NCBI GenBank assembly: GCA_900761995.1
Contig: CAAFEY010000007.1
Span: forward strand, 1 to 5,405
DNA: 5,405 nt
Direction of reading: 5' to 3'
Origin: an uncultured Collinsella sp.
GTDB taxonomy: Bacteria > Actinomycetota > Coriobacteriia > Coriobacteriales > Coriobacteriaceae
The notes beneath the pieces were generated by a model. It was not told where the DNA came from, searched no databases, and was given only the letters and a program-made list of their open reading frames with translations. The translations under genes and the position numbers were made by a program. Position 1 is the stretch's first letter, and every line of letters begins with the position of its first letter. Below are positions 1 through 4,547 of this stretch, in pieces.

Positions 1-66
1 AGCTAAGCCCCATCGCGCCGAGAGTACTGCGGGGTCAGCCCGTGGGAGGCCAGGGCGCCGCTGACC
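1..66 (+). rRNA. rrf: 5S ribosomal RNA, 3' portion (5' end outside window)
   Basis: This is the 3' half of a 5S rRNA, the small RNA of the large ribosomal subunit's central protuberance. The opening bases AGCTAAGCCCCATCGCGCCG, followed by GTACTGCGGGG and GTGGGAG, match the strongly conserved 3' part of bacterial 5S rRNA. The end is placed at about 66 because GCGCCGCTGACC should form the 3' strand of helix I, whose 5' strand lies before the window. A strong intrinsic terminator follows 34 bases later, so this is the last gene of an rRNA operon on the + strand. The exact mature 3' end could be a few bases different. Identification is secure; only the ends are uncertain. Confidence 0.93.
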
Positions 67-100
67 GGTGGACGGCACCGAGCCGTCATCGAACTGAGAA

Positions 101-130
101 GGGGGAGGCCTCGCGGCCTCCCCCTTTTTT
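101..130 (+). terminator. Rho-independent terminator of the rRNA operon
   Basis: A perfect 10-bp GC-rich stem (GGGGGAGGCC at 101-110 with GGCCTCCCCC at 115-124) closes a TCGC loop and runs directly into six T residues (125-130). This is a textbook intrinsic terminator placed just after 5S rRNA. On the minus strand the stem is followed by TTCTCAGTT, a weaker U-rich tract. It might therefore also stop transcripts of the converging gene at 195-662, though this is an inference. Confidence 0.93.
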
Positions 131-140
131 GCGTTTACGG

Positions 141-163
141 GGCATAAATGACTCATTTACGCC
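141..163. repeat. Imperfect 23-bp palindrome between the rRNA terminator and a convergent gene
   Basis: GGCATAAATGA and TCATTTACGCC are inverted copies around one central base (152). The core, TAAATGACTCATTTA at 145-159, is a perfect 15-base dyad. The single imperfection is an A-C mismatch in + strand RNA but a G-U pair in minus-strand RNA, so the structure folds better in the transcript of the 195-662 gene. It begins about 31 bases after that gene's stop codon. No good T tract follows on the minus strand, so it is not a standard terminator. It could be a 3' stabilising or processing hairpin, or a protein-binding site. Confidence 0.45.
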
Positions 164-194
164 AGACGATTTAATTCTTTTTGGTATTGAGCTT

Positions 195-662
195 TTATTT
201 AAAGAAAATAAAACGAATAACAAGGGCAACTGCTATGGCCGCAATGATCAAAAGCAGGATTGCCAGTCGATGTTGCTTGCGTCGTTTACTTGACGAAACG
301 AAGATTGATTTTCCTTGTTTTGGCGTCTCGAGATAACGAGCCGAATGCGTTAAGGTTTGCTTTGGTCGAGGACCTCTTTGTTGATGAGCGGCGGATGCTT
401 TCAGTGGCTCATCACTAGCTGCGCTGTTTTTAGATAATGGTGCGTCTTTCAGATATACAGGGTCTCCCGAGGCGACGCCCATATGTTTACGTCCCGTTTG
501 GGCATCTTCGAGCGTTTGATATCGATTTCTCGTCACATACTCGGGCTCAGGATCATTAATGGGCTCTTGCGAGATGTGGGGGCGATGGAACCGTGGCGGC
601 TGCGTGGAAGTATCCTCCCCCTGCGTCTGCATAAACATTTTGTTCTGGTTTTGGTCGTCCAT
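195..662 (-). CDS. Hypothetical tail-anchored membrane protein, polar N-terminal region
   Basis: I do not recognise this 155-residue protein and assign no function. Residues 1-130 are rich in Gln, Pro, Ser, Lys, Asp and Glu, with little hydrophobic content, so they are probably disordered. A basic patch, KRRKQHR (126-132), is followed by one strongly hydrophobic helix at about 133-149 and a very short tail ending in RFIFFK. There is no signal peptide. By the positive-inside rule the long N-terminal part should lie in the cytoplasm, anchored by the C-terminal helix. The start ATG (660-662) is preceded on the minus strand by AAAGGG about five bases away, a moderate ribosome binding site. A TACAAT box on the minus strand (702-707) could be its -10, without a convincing -35. 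The gene looks more AT-rich than tilS or hpt and converges on the rRNA operon. The hydrophobic tail after a charged patch argues for a real gene; the 63-codon + strand frame over the same bases is a shadow. Confidence 0.75.
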   Translation of the reverse strand: MDDQNQNKMFMQTQGEDTSTQPPRFHRPHISQEPINDPEPEYVTRNRYQTLEDAQTGRKHMGVASGDPVYLKDAPLSKNSAASDEPLKASAAHQQRGPRPKQTLTHSARYLETPKQGKSIFVSSSKRRKQHRLAILLLIIAAIAVALVIRFIFFK

Positions 663-782
663 GATGCCCTTTAGCTCGTTACCAATAACGTGTACGCGCT
701 CATTGTAAGCCCCCTGTTATTTGTAGCCGCGAACATACTCGTTATTTAAGCCCTGGTTCAAAGAACCTTAACCTTATTTAAA

Positions 783-827
783 CCTGAGTCAAACACACTT
801 AGATATGCTTATAGTACTGGACTCAAA
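783..827. promoter_or_regulatory. HspR-like (HAIR-type) half-sites upstream of hsp20
   Basis: CCTGAGT (783-789), a 7-base gap, then ACTTAGA (797-803) has the spacing of the actinobacterial HAIR operator CTTGAGT-N7-ACTCAAG bound by HspR. It matches 6 of 7 bases in the left half and 4 of 7 in the right. A second right-half-like sequence, ACTCAAA (821-827), matches 6 of 7 but has no good partner at the proper spacing. TGAGTC (785-790) and GACTCA (820-825) are perfect inverted copies of each other. TATAGT occurs twice (810-815 and 834-839) and could be a -10 box, but no clear -35 goes with either. HspR control of hsp20 is an inference; the hspR gene is not in the window. Confidence 0.35.
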
Positions 828-844
828 AAACTTTATAGTCGATG

Positions 845-873
845 TATATATGAGCACCGGGTGGGCATATATA
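845..873. promoter_or_regulatory. 29-bp inverted repeat at the hsp20 promoter or leader
   Basis: TATATATG (845-852) and CATATATA (866-873) are perfect 8-bp inverted copies. Inside them CACC (855-858) and GGTG (860-863) pair around the central G859. Twelve of fourteen positions per arm match. The right arm runs into TATATAAG (868-875), which resembles a -10 box and lies 65 bases before the hsp20 start codon, but no TTGACA-like -35 stands 16-18 bases upstream of it. If transcription starts there, the dyad is an operator over the promoter. If it starts from the TATAGT box at 834-839, the dyad is a hairpin near the 5' end of the mRNA. The sequence does not decide between these. Confidence 0.5.
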
Positions 874-925
874 AGAGCGTCAAAAGAAGTCCCAGTCACC
901 TAGAAGATGGCTCGGCAGTCCTTAA

Positions 926-931
926 AAGGAG
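926..931 (+). promoter_or_regulatory. Ribosome binding site that sets the hsp20 start
   Basis: AAGGAG lies eight bases before the ATG at 940. It supports that start over the in-frame ATG at 907, which lacks a comparable site. The core AGGA (927-930) can pair with TCCT (919-922) across a TAAA loop. Confidence 0.8.
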
Positions 932-939
932 TGGTAAAC

Positions 940-1371
940 ATGGCAAGCATGGTTCCTTATCGTTCGGTTTTTGGCGTTCGTCCTTCTGCTAGCTCGCTGT
1001 TCGATCTGTTTGATGATATGAGCGACCTAGCGAACAGCTCGATTGCCTCTAAGGCGTTCCCCGTTGACGTTGAGGATAAGGGCGATGGCTATGAGGTCAA
1101 GGCTTATCTGACCGGCGTCGCCAAGGACGATATCGATGTCGAGCTTAACGAGGGTCGTCTGTCCATTAGCGTGAATGTCGAGGAAGACGAGGAGAACGAG
1201 GGCAAGAACTTCCTGCAGAAGGAGTTCAGCTCGTACAGCGCGACGCGTGGCGTGTATCTTAAGGACGCTTCGAGCGAGGGCCTCTCGGCTAAGTACGCTG
1301 ACGGCATCCTGACCGTTACGGTTCCCAAGATCGTCGAGAAGAAGAACGTTACGAAGATCTCCATCGAATAA
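940..1371 (+). CDS. Small heat shock protein, Hsp20/alpha-crystallin family
   Basis: This is a 143-residue cytoplasmic holdase chaperone: without ATP it binds partly unfolded proteins and keeps them refoldable for DnaK or ClpB. The N-terminal arm (about 1-40, VPYRSVFG and SLFDLFDDM) is hydrophobic, as usual for substrate binding. The alpha-crystallin domain spans about 40-130: PVDVEDKGDGYEV, LTGVAKDDIDVELNEGRLSI, and the C-terminal signature DGILTVTVPK (121-130), where Ile replaces the common Val of the A-x-x-x-n-G-V-L motif. The tail ends in KISIE, containing the I-x-I motif (ISI) that docks onto a neighbouring subunit during oligomer assembly. Length is normal. The ATG at 940 is chosen for its strong AAGGAG site; starting at 907 would add 11 unconserved-looking residues. 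The gene is monocistronic, with a repeat-rich leader upstream and a terminator downstream. Confidence 0.93.
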   Translation: MASMVPYRSVFGVRPSASSLFDLFDDMSDLANSSIASKAFPVDVEDKGDGYEVKAYLTGVAKDDIDVELNEGRLSISVNVEEDEENEGKNFLQKEFSSYSATRGVYLKDASSEGLSAKYADGILTVTVPKIVEKKNVTKISIE

Positions 1372-1404
1372 CTTCGTTGGTGTTCTTCGCTATTAAAAGA
1401 CAAC

Positions 1405-1438
1405 AAAAGGGGCTGGGAAGCGATTCCCGGCCCCTTTT
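1405..1438. terminator. Intrinsic terminator shared by hsp20 and the convergent walJ-like gene
   Basis: AAAAGGGGCTGGGAA (1405-1419) pairs with TTCCCGGCCCCTTTT (1424-1438) around GCGA, a GNRA tetraloop. The only non-Watson-Crick pair is T1414 with G1429, a G-U wobble in + strand RNA and an A-C mismatch in minus-strand RNA, so the + direction is favoured. A flanks and T flanks give both directions a T run. It begins 33 bases after the hsp20 stop and 15 bases beyond the minus-strand stop at 1454, so it probably ends both transcripts. Confidence 0.9.
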
Positions 1439-1453
1439 GCTGTTTAGGACAGT

Positions 1454-2263
1454 CTATTGAATGGTTGCTGGCCGATACTGGCTTGCGGGGCGTATCGAGA
1501 GTTTTCGCGATCCTTGGAGAAGGGTGGCGGAGCTGCCGAGCTCGTCATCCAGGGTTGCGGCTAGAGCTTTGGCATAGCTTTTGACGGTAAGGCTCGGACG
1601 ATTGTTGTCTTGGCTGATATGCATGGCAATGAGCTGTTCGGTGCGATCGGTAACAAGTTCGCGCGCGGCTTCGGCGGCTTGGCCGTTGGAGAGGTGTCCC
1701 GTTGCAGACAGGATGCGCTCCTGAAGAAAGCGGGGATATTCTCCCTCGCGCAGCATGGTCACATCGTGGTTGCTTTCGAGCGCGAGGACTCGACAATCTT
1801 TGAGGGTGTTCATGGCTTGGCTCGATAGCTCTCCGGTGTCGGTAGCAAAGCCGATGGAATCATCGAGGGCGTCGAATCGAAAGCCGATTGGATTTATGAC
1901 ATCGTGTGATGTTGAGTAGGTTTGCACGTGGATGCCGGCAATGGATAGGGTGTCACCGGGGTCGAATTCCTCGACAGGCAGATGCGAAAGATTTTCTTTG
2001 CTCGAAAGTGTGCCCCTGCTGGCAAAGAGGGGACCGTGCCAGTGCTTGCACCAGACATCGAGACCCTTGATGTGATCGCTATGCTCATGAGTAATGAGAA
2101 GAGCCGAGACGTTGTCTGCCGAGAGTCCCAGTTCTGCCATGCGCTTTAATGTCTCGCGGCGAGAAAGACCGTCGTCAATCATGATGAGCCCCCGGGGGCC
2201 TTCGATGAGCGCGCAGTTGCCTTTTGAGCCGCTGCCAAGGATATGAAGGTGCAGACGAGACAT
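1454..2263 (-). CDS. WalJ/YycJ-family metallo-beta-lactamase-fold hydrolase
   Basis: This is a cytoplasmic metallo-beta-lactamase-fold protein of 269 residues. It begins with the family's typical first strand (LHILGSGSKGN, 5-15). The metal-binding motif HEHSDH is at residues 59-64. Further likely ligands are His120 in TSHD, Asp142 in ATDTG, His166 in ESNHD, His190 in GHLSN and His215 in MHIS. The pair ESNHD and GHLSN, plus the length, point to the WalJ/YycJ group, which is related to nucleases and described as a 5'-3' DNA exonuclease in some Firmicutes. In those bacteria the gene usually sits beside walRK, which is not visible here, so a role in that pathway is not supported. I chose the ATG at 2261-2263. 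An in-frame ATG at 2309-2311 would add 16 residues with no family resemblance and would lie on the ribosome binding site of divergent tilS. The site at the chosen start is weak (TTGGA, five bases away). Confidence 0.88.
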   Translation of the reverse strand: MSRLHLHILGSGSKGNCALIEGPRGLIMIDDGLSRRETLKRMAELGLSADNVSALLITHEHSDHIKGLDVWCKHWHGPLFASRGTLSSKENLSHLPVEEFDPGDTLSIAGIHVQTYSTSHDVINPIGFRFDALDDSIGFATDTGELSSQAMNTLKDCRVLALESNHDVTMLREGEYPRFLQERILSATGHLSNGQAAEAARELVTDRTEQLIAMHISQDNNRPSLTVKSYAKALAATLDDELGSSATLLQGSRKLSIRPASQYRPATIQ

Positions 2264-2277
2264 AAGATTCCAAAGGA

Positions 2278-2283
2278 TACAAT
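2278..2283 (+). promoter_or_regulatory. Possible -10 box of tilS
   Basis: TACAAT matches the TATAAT consensus at five of six positions and lies in the 48-bp gap between the divergent walJ-like gene and tilS, 28 bases before the tilS ATG. No convincing -35 is present at 16-18 bases upstream, so this is a weak call. Confidence 0.3.
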
Positions 2284-2299
2284 GGGTGCGGACGAATAG

Positions 2300-2305
2300 A
2301 GGAGG
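2300..2305 (+). promoter_or_regulatory. Strong ribosome binding site of tilS
   Basis: AGGAGG stands six bases before the ATG at 2312. It fixes the tilS start and makes the upstream start of the divergent minus-strand gene unlikely. Confidence 0.85.
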
Positions 2306-2311
2306 AAGCAA

Positions 2312-3850
2312 ATGCCTACGGTATCACAGCATTACGGACACCATGCCGTGCCCGGGGCAGTCGATGAGACCCGAACGAGGCAGCAGGCTGCTCCTGTCGT
2401 GCTCATGGTATCAGGCGGCGCGGACTCGACGGCACTGCTTCTTATGGCGTGCACATCAAAGCTGGATATCCAAGACGGGCGCGGTGTTGCCCCCATTGCT
2501 CGCGAGCGCCTGCATGTGCTGCATGTAAACCATCATCTGCGCGGCAAGGCGTCCGATGGCGACGAGGCCTTTGTGCGTGAGCTCTGCGCGAAATATGGTT
2601 TACCGCTGTGCGTGGAGCACGCTTATTTTGATGGGGAGTCGGGCAATATTGAGGCCGCGGCCCGCGAAGTGCGCTATGCCGCGGCGCGGAGGTATGTTCG
2701 CGAGCTCTGCGCCCAGACGGGGGCACCGCGAACGGCGGCTCGTATCTGCACCGCGCACACGTCTTCGGATCGCGCGGAAACGTTTTTGATGAACGCGATT
2801 AAGGGTTCGGGGCCCGCTGGCCTATCGAGCATTCCTCGCCGGAGGAATATCGTGGTACGTCCCTTGCTCGACCTAACTCATGGCGAGCTCGTGGGCTATC
2901 TACAGGTACATGGTCAGCCGTGGCGTGAAGACGAGAGCAATGAGGATATCTCGTATCTGCGAAACTACGTGCGCCATCGAGTAATGCCAGTGGTGGCGCA
3001 GCGCAACGCGAGCGTCTGCAAGACGATTGGCGCCGCCTGCGAGATCTTAGGCGATGAGGACGCGTTTTTGTCTCAGCTTTCGGCACAGGCGTTTCGAAGC
3101 TGTTTGCGCAAAGAGGCAGCGGGCGCACTGGTGCTCGATGCCAGGCGCGTGGCGGCGGCCGAGGTGGTAATCGCGCGGCGCATCGTGCGACTGGCGATTA
3201 AGCGCATCGATCCGGACGCTCGTCCCGAGATGCGACATGTGGAGCGAGTCCTTTCCTGCGTTGCCGAGGGCACCGGCTCGGTCACGCTTCCGGCGGGGAT
3301 TGACGCACGCATTGAGTTTGGCATGCTGGCGTTTAAGGCGCCGGCGGCTCGCGAGGGCCTGGTCGCGGACTGGGTTACCGTACCCGGTCGTTTGCCGTTG
3401 GGCGGGGGACGTATGCTGGTCACAGAACCGATGGCTGTTGAGCCGGGATGCGATATCGTGCGCCGCGCCCGTGAGCTTGCGGCTGCCGGGGAAGTGACAG
3501 CTTTGGTAGACGCGGCTGCCCTGGGTTTTGCCGACAGCGATAGTGAGCGGATCCTGGCGGGCTCGCGTGGCGAGATCCCTGCCGAGGCGCGATTGGCGCG
3601 CCTGTGGGTGGACGGTCCCGCGCCGGGAGACGTGATGTGCCCGTTAGGGATGAGTGGCCGAAGCAAGAAAGTATCCGATTTGCTAGGCGAGGCTCGCATT
3701 CCCGTTTCCGAGCGCGCCGGCGTGCCCATGGTGAGGACGGCGCCGGGGGGTGCCGTGGTGTGGGTCGCCGGAGTTCGCGCGGACGAGCGTTTTAAGTGCA
3801 CGGCCGCAACGCGCGTGGCATATCTGCTCCGCGTGGTCGATGCGGAATAG
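2312..3850 (+). CDS. tilS: tRNA(Ile)-lysidine synthetase TilS
   Basis: TilS attaches lysine to cytidine 34 of the CAU anticodon of minor tRNA-Ile, using ATP. This makes the tRNA read AUA and be charged with isoleucine instead of methionine. The 512-residue protein has the full bacterial domain order. The N-terminal PP-loop ATPase holds SGGADS (34-39) and HVNHHLRG (71-78). The AH...D..ET motif region lies at 148-170 (TAHTSSDRAET, then IKGSGPAGL). RPLLDLTHGELVGYL is at 183-197 and DESNEDISYLRNYVRHRV at 207-224. The middle tRNA-binding part is at about 240-350. The C-terminal TilS domain is at about 428-510 (GDVMCPLGMSGRSKKVSDLL, then VVWVAGVRADER). Length is in the usual range. One departure is TSSD where many homologues have HADD; the final Asp is kept. 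The start is fixed by AGGAGG six bases upstream. Many long open frames on other strands here are GC-driven shadows. It lies upstream of hpt and ftsH, a conserved neighbourhood in Gram-positive bacteria. Confidence 0.96.
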   Translation: MPTVSQHYGHHAVPGAVDETRTRQQAAPVVLMVSGGADSTALLLMACTSKLDIQDGRGVAPIARERLHVLHVNHHLRGKASDGDEAFVRELCAKYGLPLCVEHAYFDGESGNIEAAAREVRYAAARRYVRELCAQTGAPRTAARICTAHTSSDRAETFLMNAIKGSGPAGLSSIPRRRNIVVRPLLDLTHGELVGYLQVHGQPWREDESNEDISYLRNYVRHRVMPVVAQRNASVCKTIGAACEILGDEDAFLSQLSAQAFRSCLRKEAAGALVLDARRVAAAEVVIARRIVRLAIKRIDPDARPEMRHVERVLSCVAEGTGSVTLPAGIDARIEFGMLAFKAPAAREGLVADWVTVPGRLPLGGGRMLVTEPMAVEPGCDIVRRARELAAAGEVTALVDAAALGFADSDSERILAGSRGEIPAEARLARLWVDGPAPGDVMCPLGMSGRSKKVSDLLGEARIPVSERAGVPMVRTAPGGAVVWVAGVRADERFKCTAATRVAYLLRVVDAE

Positions 3851-3901
3851 CGTCCCATGCCTGCTATTCTGTGCGACGTTGACGGTATTCCCGCGCTGAT
3901 G

Positions 3902-3932
3902 GCGCACGGGCTGGTAAATTTACCCCGTGCGC
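3902..3932. promoter_or_regulatory. 31-bp inverted repeat upstream of hpt-ftsH, possible operator
   Basis: GCGCACGGG (3902-3910) and CCCGTGCGC (3924-3932) are perfect 9-bp inverted copies. The 13-base spacer, together with C3924, contains a second perfect palindrome, GGTAAATTTACC (3913-3924), whose centre is offset by 1.5 bases. No T tract follows, so it is a poor terminator for tilS. It abuts the extended -10 element at 3933-3941 and covers the space where a repressor would block RNA polymerase. An operator role is inferred from position and symmetry only. Confidence 0.5.
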
Positions 3933-3941
3933 TGCTAGAAT
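3933..3941 (+). promoter_or_regulatory. Likely extended -10 promoter element of hpt-ftsH
   Basis: TGCTAGAAT fits the extended -10 pattern TGnTATAAT with one mismatch in the hexamer. Transcription from here would give a leader of about 50 bases before the hpt ATG. There is no good TTGACA 16-18 bases upstream; extended -10 promoters can do without one. The 31-bp inverted repeat ends on the adjacent base. Confidence 0.5.
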
Positions 3942-3997
3942 GTGTAGTTCGCGTCCATACGGCGGTGTGTGGGCGATAAGCACAAGAAAGGGTTGTC

Positions 3998-4546
3998 ATG
4001 GCTTCTCAACATCCGGATATCGAGAAGGTTCTGTTCACGCAGGAGGATATCGACGGTATCGTCTCTCGCCTGGGCGAGGAGATTACGCGCGACTACGCGG
4101 GTAAGGATCTGGTGCTGATTGCGGTCCTGCGCGGCGCCGTGGTCTTTATGGGCGACCTGATGCGTAAGATCGAGCTGCCGACCAACATCGATTTCATGGC
4201 TGTTTCGAGCTATGGCGACGGTGTGAAGTCCTCGGGTATCGTGCGTATCATTAAGGACCTGGATATCGACATCCGCGGTCGCGACGTGCTGATCGTCGAG
4301 GACATTCTGGACTCGGGCCTGACGCTCAAGTATCTGATGAAGAACCTCGAGAGCCGCAAGCCCGCTTCTCTGGAGGTCGCCGCCTTCCTGTGGAAGGACG
4401 TTGAGGACCGCGTCTCGGCCATCACGCCCAAGTATGTTGGAACCCATTGCCCCGATGCCTTTGTGGTGGGCTACGGCCTCGACTATGCCGAGCGCTATCG
4501 CAACCTTCCGTATCTGGGCATTTTGAAACCGGAGGTTTATTCGTAA
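3998..4546 (+). CDS. hpt: Hypoxanthine(-guanine) phosphoribosyltransferase
   Basis: This is a cytoplasmic purine salvage enzyme that joins hypoxanthine, and usually guanine, to PRPP to give IMP or GMP plus pyrophosphate. The 182-residue length is standard for bacterial Hpt/HprT. Visible landmarks are the pyrophosphate-binding loop LRGA (44-47), the flexible active-site loop SYGDGVKSSG (71-80), and the PRPP-binding signature VLIVEDILDSGLTL (97-110) with its acidic pair Glu101-Asp102. The base-binding C-terminal part holds Lys145 and DAFVVGYGLDYAERYRNLPY (153-172). The ATG at 3998 follows GAAAGGG by five bases. It is first in a unit with ftsH, whose start lies one base after the hpt stop. tilS ends 147 bp upstream on the same strand. 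The 231-codon open frame opposite is a shadow. Confidence 0.96.
   Translation: MASQHPDIEKVLFTQEDIDGIVSRLGEEITRDYAGKDLVLIAVLRGAVVFMGDLMRKIELPTNIDFMAVSSYGDGVKSSGIVRIIKDLDIDIRGRDVLIVEDILDSGLTLKYLMKNLESRKPASLEVAAFLWKDVEDRVSAITPKYVGTHCPDAFVVGYGLDYAERYRNLPYLGILKPEVYS
4531..4535 (+). promoter_or_regulatory. Ribosome binding site of ftsH inside the end of hpt
   Basis: GGAGG lies within the last hpt codons, 12 bases before the ftsH ATG, a little farther than the usual 5-9. With the one-base intergenic gap, this suggests the two genes are translationally coupled. Confidence 0.6.
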
Positions 4547-4547
4547 G

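Noticed and set aside
42..293. 83-codon open frame on the + strand
   Set aside because: It starts inside the 5S rRNA, runs through the terminator hairpin and overlaps the minus-strand gene. Its translation shows no domain-like pattern.
435..460. VYLKDA peptide shared by the hypothetical protein and Hsp20
   Set aside because: Six identical residues occur in unrelated contexts with different codons and no flanking similarity, so chance is the simplest explanation.
907..939. Upstream in-frame ATG for hsp20
   Set aside because: The 11 added residues are not family-like, and the strong ribosome binding site lies downstream of this ATG, in front of the ATG at 940.
1610..1828. 72-codon + strand frame inside the walJ-like gene
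   Set aside because: It is opposite a gene with conserved metal-binding motifs, and its own translation shows no family features.
3902..3932. Inverted repeat as a tilS terminator
   Set aside because: The stem is strong but no T run follows. Its position against a -10-like element fits an operator better.
3073..3999. 308-codon open frame antisense to tilS
   Set aside because: Long antisense frames are expected opposite GC-rich genes. The translation is Ser/Arg/Ala/Thr-rich with no recognisable motif, while the tilS frame has full family motifs.
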